From positions 1 to 64,000 of the forward strand of contig CALUPO010000002.1 of the NCBI GenBank assembly GCA_944322675.1: DNA of 64,000 bases. The letters are read 5' to 3'. This DNA comes from Candidatus Gastranaerophilales bacterium (GTDB taxonomy: Bacteria > Cyanobacteriota > Vampirovibrionia > Gastranaerophilales > Gastranaerophilaceae). The translations under genes were made by a program, and so were the position numbers. This document shows, piece by piece, positions 46,959-55,185 of the stretch. Positions within the stretch are counted from its first letter, which is position 1; each line of letters begins with the position of its first letter. The notes beneath the pieces were generated by a model. It ran no database searches. It worked only from the letters and a program-made list of their open reading frames with translations, and had not been told where the DNA came from.

Positions 46959-47057
46959 AAATTAATATTAGCACAAATTTTATTAAAATAAATAATTACC
47001 ATTTTTAGTAATGTTTTTTTAATATTAGCAAGTTATATTAAAAGTGGAGAAAATTTT

Positions 47058-47261
47058 ATGCAAGATGAACAACTAAAACCATTAAAAAAGTGTGAGAACT
47101 CAAAAAAAGTTTTAAAGTACATTGAAAAATATTTAAATGATTTAATGTTTCATTTTGACATAAATGAACGTGAGTTAAGCTTGCTATTAAATCAAATAAG
47201 CCGTAATTTAAATAAAAAAAATACAACAAAAAAATGGTGGCATTTTTTTAAAATAAAGTAA
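47058..47261 (+). CDS. Small hypothetical protein (67 aa)
   Basis: GGAG lies about 8 bases before the ATG. The product is basic and helical (KKVLKYIEKYLNDLMFHFDI), ending KKWWHFFKIK. There is no signal or membrane segment. It precedes the response regulator by 30 bases on the same strand and may be cotranscribed with it. Function is unknown. Confidence 0.65.
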   Translation: MQDEQLKPLKKCENSKKVLKYIEKYLNDLMFHFDINERELSLLLNQISRNLNKKNTTKKWWHFFKIK

Positions 47262-47291
47262 AATAAGTATATTATATTATTTGAGGAATTT

Positions 47292-47855
47292 ATGTCAAAT
47301 AAATATACTTATGAACTAGATGAAAATTTTCTAAAAGAATTTCTTACTTTGGGCGATTGTGATGTAAAAGACTACAGTAACATTCGTGAGGAAGTTTTTA
47401 CAATTGCATTAAAAAATATTAAACGTTTATGTATGAATCAAAAAAAAGATATTTCACAATATTCACAAATAGAAGAAGAACAAAATTTAGAAAAAGTCTT
47501 AATAGTTGATGACCTAGGGGTTATAACTTATCAACTTGAAGTATTATTCAAACGCATTGGTTTTTCACCTATTGTATCAAAAGAAATATATGATGCTATT
47601 GATAAATTTAAAAAAAACGAAATAAAAATAGTGATAATGGATTTATTTATACCAACTGAACGTGAAGGATTTATTTTGCTTGATGAACTTATTAAAATAA
47701 TAAAATATAATAATCTTGAAACAAAAGTTGGTATAATAACGGCTTCAAACAAAAAAGAACATAAAATTACCTGTTTAAGTAAAGGTGCAAATTTTTTCAT
47801 GGAAAAAACAGACAACTGGCAAAAAACACTTATGGATTTATGCCAAAATTCTTAA
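47292..47855 (+). CDS. Response regulator receiver protein with N-terminal extension
   Basis: GAGGAA sits just before the ATG. Residues 1-70 are a helical extension of unknown role. The receiver domain follows (VLIVDDLGVITYQLEVLF, IVIMDLFIPT with the phospho-Asp, GIITAS with Thr, and the Lys in FFMEKTD). There is no output domain after it, so it acts by protein contact. The Pro after the conserved Lys is missing and the loop after the phospho-Asp is longer than usual (FIPTEREGF). No kinase gene is adjacent. Confidence 0.88.
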   Translation: MSNKYTYELDENFLKEFLTLGDCDVKDYSNIREEVFTIALKNIKRLCMNQKKDISQYSQIEEEQNLEKVLIVDDLGVITYQLEVLFKRIGFSPIVSKEIYDAIDKFKKNEIKIVIMDLFIPTEREGFILLDELIKIIKYNNLETKVGIITASNKKEHKITCLSKGANFFMEKTDNWQKTLMDLCQNS

Positions 47856-47930
47856 ATGTCATCTATATTAATGATTTAAATGTTAAAATTTATAACTATA
47901 ATTTAAAAAGTAGTAAAAGTGGTATTTTAA

Positions 47931-48809
47931 GTGGTTAAATCAGGTAAGAATCTAAAAAAAGCTCAAATTAAGACAAATAACCTAAAACTTGTCGAAAAAA
48001 AAGAAGTATTGACAAAACCATATAATGACATTGATTTAAACAATTGGAAAAATTATTCGCATGTATTAACAAATACATTATGGGAATTTGAATCACGTGA
48101 AAAATCAAATGGTCACAGTTATGATTATCATGGTAACTATATACCTCAAATAGCCAATCAATTATTTGAACGTTTTACCAAGAAAAATGATATTGTTTTA
48201 GATTTATTTTTTGGTTCTGGAACATCCGGTATTGAAGCTTTAAATATGCAAAGACGGTGTATTGGCGTTGAATTAAAAGAAGAACTGGTTGAATATGTAT
48301 CAAAAAAATTCACAAAAAAAGACTTAGTAACTAAAATGAATATTATATGTGAAAATAGTGCATCAGAAACTGTTCTTGACAAAATAAATGCAAGACTTGA
48401 GATAATGGGTGAAGAAAAAGCTCAGTTTCTTGTCTTACATCCACCATATGATGATATTATCCAGTTTTCAGATAAAAAAGAAGATTTATCAAATTGCAAG
48501 TCCACAGCTCAATTTTATGACTTATTTGAAAAGGTAGCTAAAAATGGATATGAATGTTTAGAAAAAAATAGATTTGCAGCTTTAATTATAGGCGATAAAT
48601 ACTCAAATGGTGAACTTGTACCGCTTGGATTTGAATGTATGGCACGTATGAACAAAATAGGTTTTAAAACTAAATCTATTATTGTAAAAAATATTGAAGG
48701 CAACGAAAAATGTAAAGGTAAAAATGCAAATTTGTGGCGTTATCGTGCATTATATGGCGGGTTTTATATATTTAAACACGAATATATAATAATTTTTCAA
48801 AAAAAATAA
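47931..48809 (+). CDS. Orphan DNA methyltransferase (N4/N6 amino type)
   Basis: The 292-residue protein has the SAM-binding motif VLDLFFGSGTSGIEAL near residues 85-100, followed by CIGVELKEEL. The catalytic motif IV near residue 165 is HPPYDDI, where [DNS]PP[YFW] is usual. The order, SAM motif before catalytic motif, is that of alpha/gamma-type enzymes. It lacks an adjacent restriction gene. RYRALYGGFYIFKHEYIIIF at the end resembles related phage or plasmid methylases. Start is GTG 47931. The target site is unknown; an RNA target is not excluded. Confidence 0.82.
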   Translation: MVKSGKNLKKAQIKTNNLKLVEKKEVLTKPYNDIDLNNWKNYSHVLTNTLWEFESREKSNGHSYDYHGNYIPQIANQLFERFTKKNDIVLDLFFGSGTSGIEALNMQRRCIGVELKEELVEYVSKKFTKKDLVTKMNIICENSASETVLDKINARLEIMGEEKAQFLVLHPPYDDIIQFSDKKEDLSNCKSTAQFYDLFEKVAKNGYECLEKNRFAALIIGDKYSNGELVPLGFECMARMNKIGFKTKSIIVKNIEGNEKCKGKNANLWRYRALYGGFYIFKHEYIIIFQKK

Positions 48810-48876
48810 AAAATTTGTGTTAAAAGTAAAATAATGTGGTAATATTATATTATGAGATTATTAAAAGGAGTTTTTT

Positions 48877-49329
48877 ATGAAAAAAATTAATGCGTTATTA
48901 TTCACATTAGCAATATTATTCTCATTAAATTTAAAGGCAAATGCTGATGTTTTAGGCTCGGCTAATTATAAAAAAATTGAACAAAATTATAATTATGCTA
49001 AAGCTGTATATAAACAAGTAGATGATAAAGTTTTAGATTTGCAAAAATTTCTAATGCAAAAAGAAAAAGAATATAAAAAAATTGAATCTCCAATAAATCG
49101 TAAAAACTTTGAAGAACAAACACAAAAAGAATATAAAGCTAAAGAAGATGCTGTGTTAAAATTTAAAGTTGCAAAAGAAGAAGAAGTTTATAATAACATA
49201 ATTAATGCAACAAAAGCTGTAGCCAAAGAAAAGAAAATTGATACGGTTATTGATTATCGTATGATATTTATAGGCGGTGTTGATTTAACTGATGAAATTA
49301 TTAAATATTTAAATACAACAAAAAAATAA
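48877..49329 (+). CDS. OmpH/Skp family periplasmic chaperone-like protein
   Basis: AAAAGGAG precedes the ATG. A signal peptide ends at KANA (residue 23). The mature chain is a long charged coiled coil (residues 28-115: QKFLMQKEKEYKKIESPINR, then EEQTQKEYKAKEDAV) and then the Skp-type end VAKEKKIDTVIDYRMIFIGG with DLTDEIIKYL. Skp holds unfolded outer-membrane proteins in the periplasm, which is evidence for an outer membrane in this organism. Confidence 0.9.
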   Translation: MKKINALLFTLAILFSLNLKANADVLGSANYKKIEQNYNYAKAVYKQVDDKVLDLQKFLMQKEKEYKKIESPINRKNFEEQTQKEYKAKEDAVLKFKVAKEEEVYNNIINATKAVAKEKKIDTVIDYRMIFIGGVDLTDEIIKYLNTTKK

Positions 49330-49381
49330 ATTTAAAATAACCGGTAACAATAATAAAATGTAGTCATTTTGGAGTTATTTA

Positions 49382-50689
49382 GTGAATATAATTGACTTAA
49401 TTGAAAAAAAGAAACAAAAAAAAGCTCTAAATGAAGAAGAATATAAATTTTTTGTTAACGGATATTTAAATGGAGAAATTGAGGATTACCAGGCTTCTGC
49501 TTTGCTTATGGCAATTTATTTCGCCGGGATGGATATAGATGAAACAACATATCTAACAAAAGCTATGGTAGATTCAGGAGAAAACTTAGATTTAAGTTCT
49601 CTTGGTAAATATATAATAGATAAACACTCAAGCGGTGGAGTTGGTGATAAAATAACTATTATGTTTATGCCAATTGTTGCATCATTGGGTGATTTTAAAG
49701 TTGCTAAACTTTCAGGCCGCGGACTTGGACATACAGGTGGAACTATTGATAAATTCGAGTCAATACCGGATTTTAACGTTAATTTAACAAATGATGAATT
49801 TATAGAACAGGTTAAGCGTATAAATATAGCTATATCATCACAAACAAAAACACTAGTGCCGGCTGATGGAAAAATATATGCTCTTCGAGATGTAACAGCA
49901 ACAGTTAATATTATTCCTTTAATTGCATCTTCAATAGTTTCAAAAAAAATAGCAAGCGGAGCAAATTATATAGTCCTTGATGTTAAATGGGGTATTGGTG
50001 CATTTATAAAAACAAAAGATGAAGCTTTAATACTTGCACAAACAATGGTTGAAATAGGAAAACGATTAAATAAAAAAATTATTGCCTGTATAACGGATAT
50101 GAATATGCCATTAGGACGTTATGTAGGAAATTCACTTGAAATTATTGAAGCCATCGAATTTTTAAAAGGTAATATGCCTTGTGATTTAAAAGAAATTACT
50201 TATTCATTAATTGCAACAATTATAAGTAAAACCAATAATTTTAAAACAAAAGATGAAATAATTAATGCAATAAATGAATCAATATATTCAGGCAAGGCTC
50301 TTTGTGCTTTTAAAAATATGATTAAAAATCAAAATGGCAATGTTAATATTATAGATGATTATTCACTGCTTGGTAAAACAAATTATGAATATCATATAAA
50401 ATCCAATTGTCCAGGATATGTTAAAAATATAAATGCTTTAAATATAGCGAGGGCTTGTAAACTTTTGGGTGCCGGCAGAAGCAAAAAAAATGAAAAAATT
50501 GATTTAAATGCAGGTATATATTTGAATAAACATTATAATGACAATGTCAACAATAATGATATAATAGCAACGTTATACTATAACAATTCAGACTATATTG
50601 ATGAAGCTATTAGTCTTGTAGGCGAAGCATTTGAATTTAATTCTGATAAACAGCCCGAACGTAAACTAGTGTATCAAACTATCGAATAA
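49382..50689 (+). CDS. pdp: Pyrimidine-nucleoside phosphorylase
   Basis: This enzyme splits thymidine, uridine or deoxyuridine with phosphate for salvage. Diagnostic blocks are IDKHSSGGVGDKITIMF, KLSGRGLGHTGGTIDKFESI, LVPADGKIYALRDVTATV and IASGANYIVLDVKWG. The 435 residues are normal. The start is GTG 49382 with GGAG about 9 bases upstream. It is followed by tRNA-Lys. Whether it prefers thymidine (deoA) or is broad (pdp) cannot be read from sequence. Confidence 0.95.
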   Translation: MNIIDLIEKKKQKKALNEEEYKFFVNGYLNGEIEDYQASALLMAIYFAGMDIDETTYLTKAMVDSGENLDLSSLGKYIIDKHSSGGVGDKITIMFMPIVASLGDFKVAKLSGRGLGHTGGTIDKFESIPDFNVNLTNDEFIEQVKRINIAISSQTKTLVPADGKIYALRDVTATVNIIPLIASSIVSKKIASGANYIVLDVKWGIGAFIKTKDEALILAQTMVEIGKRLNKKIIACITDMNMPLGRYVGNSLEIIEAIEFLKGNMPCDLKEITYSLIATIISKTNNFKTKDEIINAINESIYSGKALCAFKNMIKNQNGNVNIIDDYSLLGKTNYEYHIKSNCPGYVKNINALNIARACKLLGAGRSKKNEKIDLNAGIYLNKHYNDNVNNNDIIATLYYNNSDYIDEAISLVGEAFEFNSDKQPERKLVYQTIE

Positions 50690-50700
50690 ATAAAAATTTC

Positions 50701-50729
50701 TTGACACTAAATTTTGTTCTTGATATTGT
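50701..50729 (+). promoter_or_regulatory. Promoter of tRNA-Lys
   Basis: A perfect TTGACA at 50701-50706, a 17-base spacer and TATTGT at 50724-50729 preceded by an extended TGA form a strong sigma-70-type promoter. The expected start lies about 15 bases before the mature tRNA. Confidence 0.75.
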
Positions 50730-50751
50730 ATTTAGGTAAGTTAAATAATTT

Positions 50752-50824
50752 GCGTCTGTAGCTCAGCAGGTAGAGCACTCCCCTTTTAAGGGATAGGTCG
50801 CGCGTTCGAATCGCGCCAGACGCA
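50752..50824 (+). tRNA. tRNA-Lys (anticodon TTT)
   Basis: The cloverleaf is acceptor GCGTCTG/CAGACGC, D stem GCTC/GAGC, anticodon stem CTCCC/GGGAT around CTTTTAA with one mismatch at the outer pair, T arm GCGCG-TTCGAAT-CGCGC, discriminator A. CCA is not encoded. A run of T follows directly. Confidence 0.96.
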
Positions 50825-51906
50825 AATTTTTTTATTAGAATTTTTGAAATTTATTAAATAAAATTTAACTTTTTTTAACATGTTTTTTATGATTTATTTC
50901 CTTAAAATATTAGTTATTATTTAAAAAAATAGATTTGTTAAAGAAAAAATTTTCTAAAAAGATTTAAACTATTAAAATAACTGCACAAAAATTATTAAAG
51001 ATAATTAATGAAGAAAAAATATTAGCGAAAATATATGCTGAAAATCATTTAAGCAAAAAATAATTCGCCTTATGCACATTTCTATAATTATAAGAATAAT
51101 AAAACGAAAATAATATTTATAACACTATATAAATAACATAAGCTCAAATAACCTTGTTATAAAACATCTTCTGTAGCAAAAAAGTTTATATTAAAAACAT
51201 AAACACTAATAATCTAAGATAAAATTCAGATATAAATAAGTGTATATTTTATAAATTATTCATAAAAAACGATATTCAAAGAATATTTAACCAATAATGT
51301 ATTTAAATATAACAAGTTTGGAATACTTTTCTAATTTCCTAAGCTTAAACACTAAGAAGAGGTATAAGGTTTGCAAAAAAATATGAGAAGGAAAAAAGAT
51401 ATAAAAAAAACAAAAGCTTTTTACTTATATTCATCTAAATCTAACTCAAAGATATTTATATATAACCAATAGCTAGCAAAAACAATAGTAGAAAATATTA
51501 ATTTAAAATTAATATGAACACAGGAAAAGAATGTCAAGTAACACTTGATTTGAGAAAAAGTAACAGTAAGTTTGAGAATATATAATTTGAACAATTATGA
51601 AGATTTGTTAATACAGAGTATTATTCTAAAACCTATATTTTAGAGTTTTAGCATTTGAATCAACGGAATTAATATCCAATATATTTATTTTGTATTGTCG
51701 TTATAAACTATTATATCTTGGCAATCGAGTTTCATCTTAACATTATCAACAAGTTAACAGGATTTTTCTTATAAAACTGGATTTTGGTTATAACTATGTT
51801 GAAATTCATTGACAAAATTACAAAAACTAGAAAAGCTGCTGGATTAATATTTTTTAATAAATTGCTCCAAAGCTATGTTTATTGTATTCTTTTGTTTGAG
51901 GTAGAA
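50825..51906. other. Long non-coding, very AT-rich stretch between tRNA-Lys and the restriction-modification genes
   Basis: No intact gene is visible over about 1.1 kb. A coding-like fragment near 50975-51062 (KITAQKLLKIINEEKILAKI and on to HLSKK, stop) lacks a start codon. Two AT-only dyads occur: a 10-bp-arm palindrome at 51495-51515 and a 7-bp hairpin at 51625-51644. An open frame from 51784 leads into the methyltransferase but is not family-like. Together this looks like decayed insertion debris next to a tRNA gene. Confidence 0.5.
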
Positions 51907-52752
51907 ATGGAAAAATTTGAGAAAGATGGACATACAATAATACATGGTGATGCAATTCAATCCCTTGAAACCATTCCTAATGAATCAGTAGATTTGATTT
52001 TTGTTGATCCTCCATACAATATTGGCAAGAATTTTAACGGGTTAAAAGATAAATGGGGTTCTGAGGAAGAATATTTAAATTGGTGCTATTCTTGGATTGA
52101 TTTATGTATAAGTAAGTTAAAAAGCAATGGAAGCATGTATATCATGACGGCAACGCAGTTTATGCCATTTTTCGATATATATATTCGTAAAAAACTTTCT
52201 ATTTTATCTAGAATAGTTTGGAGTTATGATAGTTCTGGTGTTCAAGCAAAAAAATATTATGGTTCACTATATGAACCTATATTATTCTGCGTGAAGGATA
52301 AGAATAATTATACTTTTAATGCCTCAGATATTTTGGTAGAAGCAAAAACTGGTGCAAAAAGAAAATTAATTGATTATAGAAAATCTATACCAACAGTTTA
52401 TAATTCGCAAAAAGTACCTGGCAATGTTTGGAATTTTTCAAGAGTAAGGTATCGAATGGAAGAATATGAAAATCATCCATCACAAAAGCCAATTGCTTTG
52501 TTAGAGAGAATTATAAAAGCAAGTTCAAATATTGAAGATATTGTTCTTGATCCATTTTCTGGAACGTTTACAACTAGTTATGTTGCAAAGATATTGAATA
52601 GAAAAAGCATTGGAATTGAAATTCAAGAAGAATATTTAAAAATTGGTCTCCGTCGTTTAAATATAGTAAATTCTTATAAAAATGAAAGATTAAAAAAAGA
52701 ATGCAAAATATACGAACATAAATTATCCAATGAGCAATTATTAGAAGCATAG
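51907..52752 (+). CDS. yhdJ: Adenine DNA methyltransferase, YhdJ-like (M subunit of a type II system)
   Basis: Along its 281 residues it follows Escherichia coli YhdJ closely: TIIHGDAIQSL, LIFVDPPYNIGKNFNGL (catalytic DPPY at 34-37), SRIVWSYDSSGVQAKK, ILVEAKTGAKRKLIDYRKS, KVPGNVWNFSRVRYRMEEYE, NHPSQKP and the SAM motif VLDPFSGTFTTS. YhdJ methylates adenine in ATGCAT, so that site is predicted here. The start at 51907 follows GAGGT by 5 bases; the longer frame from 51784 adds unrelated residues. One base separates it from the next gene. Confidence 0.92.
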   Translation: MEKFEKDGHTIIHGDAIQSLETIPNESVDLIFVDPPYNIGKNFNGLKDKWGSEEEYLNWCYSWIDLCISKLKSNGSMYIMTATQFMPFFDIYIRKKLSILSRIVWSYDSSGVQAKKYYGSLYEPILFCVKDKNNYTFNASDILVEAKTGAKRKLIDYRKSIPTVYNSQKVPGNVWNFSRVRYRMEEYENHPSQKPIALLERIIKASSNIEDIVLDPFSGTFTTSYVAKILNRKSIGIEIQEEYLKIGLRRLNIVNSYKNERLKKECKIYEHKLSNEQLLEA

Positions 52753-52753
52753 C

Positions 52754-53869
52754 ATGCAATATCATTCATTTACTCAAATAATTGAACAAATATTAAAAGA
52801 ATATTTTCCAGGCGAGTATATTGATATTCTTAATAAAAGTGAGCTTTTGAATTACATCAATATAAAAACACGTTCTGCAGAAAAAGAAGCAAAATCAAGA
52901 GGTAGTTTTGGTAATATATATGCAATTTATGTATTATTAGAAGATTATATTTCGAAAGATTTTCACAACAAAGGAAATTATTCTGAATATGAAGGTGCTA
53001 TATTTTCAAAGTTATTAAAAAGACAAAGAGAGTTGCCATTTGGACAAAAATTACAAAACCATGCTTTAAACCATAGGCTAAATGAAGAATTTAGAAGATA
53101 TTTCCCAACTTGTGATTATATTCCTATTTTACGAAATACAGAAACAAGTCGCTATTGGTTTAATGAAAATCTTATTAAAATTTCAGTTAAAAATAAAACA
53201 TATAATATAGCTGAACCTATTATAAAGATTATCAATAAATATATTGAAACAAAACAAGCTTCTTTAAATGATTTTTTGACAGCTTGTAATTTAATAAGCA
53301 AATATGAATCAAAAGAAGATATTGAAAAATTTATTAGAAAACTCTTAGCACCACATACGGATGCAAGATTATTTGAAATTGTAAGTTTTGCAATACTGAA
53401 GTATTATTATCTTTCAAAATATGTGTATTTTGGTTTTTCCAAAGAAAACCTTAAGAAAGAACATCTTCACTTGTATAAAACTGGGCGAACAAATGCAAAT
53501 GATGGTGATATAGATTTTGTAATGAAGCCATTAGGCAGGTTTTATCAAGTCACCGAAACTTTGGATTTTAAAAAATATTTTTTAGATATTGATAAAATTG
53601 AACGGTATCCGATAACATTTGTTATAAAATCAGAAGATGATGAAGAAACTATAATGAAAAATATTAAAATTAGTGCTTTAAATAGTTATAGTGTTTTATC
53701 AATTGTTAATAAATACATGGATTGCATAGAGGAAATTTTCAATATCCCTAAATTGATTCAAATATTTGATATTGTTGTAAAGAATGACAATTTAAATAGT
53801 ATTTTGCAAGAGATAATATTGCAATGTAAATTAGAATTTAATTTCACAGAAGAGTTGTGCGATGAATAG
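52754..53869 (+). CDS. Putative type II restriction endonuclease paired with the YhdJ-like methylase
   Basis: The 371-residue protein begins one base after the methylase stop. It contains RSAEKEAKSRGSFGNIYAIY, LAPHTDARLFEIVSFAIL with a conserved Glu (E208), and TGRTNANDGDIDFVMKPLGR then FYQVTE (Asp252, Asp254, Gln265, Glu268). These look like a PD-(D/E)xK-type active site in the form found in some type II enzymes that cut sites methylated by YhdJ-like partners (NsiI/EcoT22I type). Pairing with the methylase is the strongest evidence. The predicted target is ATGCAT. Confidence 0.82.
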   Translation: MQYHSFTQIIEQILKEYFPGEYIDILNKSELLNYINIKTRSAEKEAKSRGSFGNIYAIYVLLEDYISKDFHNKGNYSEYEGAIFSKLLKRQRELPFGQKLQNHALNHRLNEEFRRYFPTCDYIPILRNTETSRYWFNENLIKISVKNKTYNIAEPIIKIINKYIETKQASLNDFLTACNLISKYESKEDIEKFIRKLLAPHTDARLFEIVSFAILKYYYLSKYVYFGFSKENLKKEHLHLYKTGRTNANDGDIDFVMKPLGRFYQVTETLDFKKYFLDIDKIERYPITFVIKSEDDEETIMKNIKISALNSYSVLSIVNKYMDCIEEIFNIPKLIQIFDIVVKNDNLNSILQEIILQCKLEFNFTEELCDE

Positions 53870-53941
53870 TAAAAGGCATCTTATATTTATTGTTTCCCCA
53901 TATATAAAAACGCCTCAAACTTATAGGTTGGACTTATAGTC
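53861..53941 (+). pseudogene. Truncated reading frame overlapping the restriction gene end
   Basis: An ATG overlapping the last codons of the restriction gene opens a short frame: MNSKRHLIFIVSPYIKTPQT and then a stop at 53939-53941. HLIFIVSPYIK resembles the opening strand of phospholipase-D-fold proteins, a few of which are restriction or defence nucleases. The rest is missing, and the following sequence is unlike its neighbours. It may be the broken start of a third gene of the island. Confidence 0.3.
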
Positions 53942-54035
53942 TAACAATCGGATATTAATCGAACTGCTAAAATTCTTTGATTTCGGTAAACATTTTGCGA
54001 ATGTTAAAAGTATTCTTTGTATATTCTAATCCTAA

Positions 54036-54159
54036 TAAAGTCCTGTTCCAACCTATTAAAAAATAAATATCATACGGCTTCCGACGGCTATAATTTAGTG
54101 TTGTTGGGTAACGAAGCCTAAACATACAGATAAAACACTTCTCACCCAATAGGACTTTA
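54036..54159. repeat. Short element with nested inverted repeats
   Basis: TAAAGTCCT at 54036-54044 pairs with AGGACTTTA at 54151-54159, giving 9-bp terminal inverted repeats around about 105 bases. A second pair, GGCTTC at 54076-54081 and GAAGCC at 54113-54118, is nested inside. It lies between the restriction island and tRNA-Phe. It may be a miniature transposable element or a structured transcript. No second copy was found in the window. Confidence 0.5.
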
Positions 54160-54204
54160 AAATACAAAGAAACATCTAAAAGCAATAATAAACCTATAAA
54201 AATA

Positions 54205-54277
54205 TGCCACAACTCGGAATCGAACCAAGGACACAGGGATTTTCAGTCCCTTGCTCTACCAACTGAGCTATTGTGGC
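54205..54277 (-). tRNA. tRNA-Phe (anticodon GAA)
   Basis: Read on the minus strand: acceptor GCCACAA/TTGTGGC, D stem GCTC/GAGC, anticodon stem AGGGA/TCCCT around CTGAAAA, T arm CTTGG-TTCGATT-CCGAG, discriminator A. CCA is not encoded. Confidence 0.97.
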
Positions 54278-54285
54278 ATAAGATT

Positions 54286-54314
54286 ATATTATCAGTAAAA
54301 AAAATCGAAGTCAA
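54286..54314 (-). promoter_or_regulatory. Promoter of tRNA-Phe
   Basis: On the minus strand TTGACT (54309-54314) is followed after 17 bases by TAATAT (54286-54291), placing the start almost at the tRNA 5' end. The half-palindrome at 54327 lies just upstream of it. Confidence 0.75.
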
Positions 54315-54326
54315 GTAATCTTTTTA

Positions 54327-54350
54327 GGGACTTATATACAAGTTTACACA
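54327..54350 (+). repeat. Half of the dispersed palindrome, copy C
   Basis: GGGACTTATATACAA followed by TTTACACA matches the left half of 645-693, and the right half is absent. It is followed at once by the repeat element starting about 54352, as if the element replaced or interrupted the other half. Confidence 0.7.
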
Positions 54351-54583
54351 CTGTTGCCCCGTCCGGAGGACATTAAAATATTTAATTTGTTGAAGTTTAA
54401 TAATTTTGCCATCCTCACCCCAATCATCAAGTTAAAAAAGGAGAGAAAAAATAAAGAAGTCGGAGAAAGAGGTCAACAATGGCAACCCATACGCAGGTTT
54501 GAGTAATAGTTTTTAAATAATAATAAAATATAAAGCCTTTCAGGCGGAGGCACTTTTCTTGGATTTGCTCCACGCTCACAGAG

Positions 54584-54600
54584 TCTCACCTTTTGAGCTT
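54584..54600 (+). repeat. Small TTC-loop hairpin
   Basis: TTGAGC-TTC-GCTCAA near 54584-54600 is a perfect 6-bp stem with a three-base loop. It is one of several such hairpins in this element, together with GTGC-TTC-GCAC at 54747-54757 and GCAC-GAA-GTGC near 55031-55041. Confidence 0.6.
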
Positions 54601-54733
54601 CGCTCAAGTCGGCTCGTTCTGTTCGCTATCCGGATTCGCTTCACTCCATCCGTACGCAAATCCGCTTGTGTGGACAAAGTGCCCAAAACCGTAACCCGAC
54701 TTGTCACTCACATTCTCACTAAACTCAACCCAA

Positions 54734-54773
54734 GCAGCCTTAACTCGTGCTTCGCACTCAAACAAAAGGCTGC
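54734..54773 (-). repeat. Covarying hairpin, second copy, inverted
   Basis: GCAGCCTT (54734-54741) pairs with AAGGCTGC (54766-54773), enclosing GTGC-TTC-GCAC. Read on the minus strand it matches the hairpin at 370-417, including the unpaired TTGTTTGA and GAGTT, but with a different base-paired outer stem. Confidence 0.75.
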
Positions 54774-55185
54774 CTGTTGTTGTTTCGTAAAGCGAATTTT
54801 ACCCTAAAGGGTACCCTCCCTTGTATGGATCAACTTCGTTTCGCCTACAAGAGGAGCTGCCGGACGGGCGAAGCCCCGAGGAGCGAAAAAGCGTAAGCCG
54901 TGCGAAGCTTTAGACGAGGAAGCGACCCAGCTTCCGAGTATAAAGCGAAGCAGTTAATGACCGCCGTAGGAAAGACGCCCGAATGAAATGAGGGCGGATA
55001 CCACAGGCGGGAAAAAAGCCGAAGCCGGCAGCACGAAGTGCGACAGGCGAAGTGCTTTGAGCTTGAAGGAAATTCAAGAGAGTGATAATTGTTCGTGCCT
55101 GCGTATGGGTTACATTTATTAACTTTATTCTACGACTATTTAGTATTTTTAAAAAATTGTGAAACAAAGTTGCACCGTCCGGAGG

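Larger units (their letters stand above)
54357..55182 (+). mobile_element. Non-autonomous repeat element, copy 2
   Basis: The left module (54357-54510) matches 197-350, and 54463-54510 is identical to 303-350. The right module (about 55090-55182) matches 121-210 and 544-633. The inverted arms are 54472-54501 and 55094-55123 (about 22 of 30 matching). Ends carry GTCCGGAGGAC (54361-54371) and GTCCGGAGGTC near 55172-55182. The interior (about 54520-55080) is longer than in copy 1, visibly GC-richer, full of small TTC- or GAA-looped hairpins, and non-coding. The right end stops just before the mgtE stop codon. Confidence 0.55.

Noticed and set aside
51784-51906. N-terminal extension of the YhdJ-like methylase
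   Set aside because: The added 41 residues do not match the family, and the internal ATG at 51907 has a ribosome site.
53967-54212. 81-codon minus-strand frame
   Set aside because: It runs across the 122-bp inverted-repeat element and into the tRNA-Phe gene, so it is not a credible protein.
54559-54807. 82-codon plus-strand frame in the GC-rich repeat core
   Set aside because: It lies within the repeat element, has no ribosome site, and gives a Cys/Ser/Arg-rich peptide without family look. The same DNA is better explained as hairpin repeats.
54910-55167. 85-codon minus-strand frame in the repeat element
   Set aside because: It spans the element's right arm and hairpins, has low-complexity composition and no ribosome binding site.
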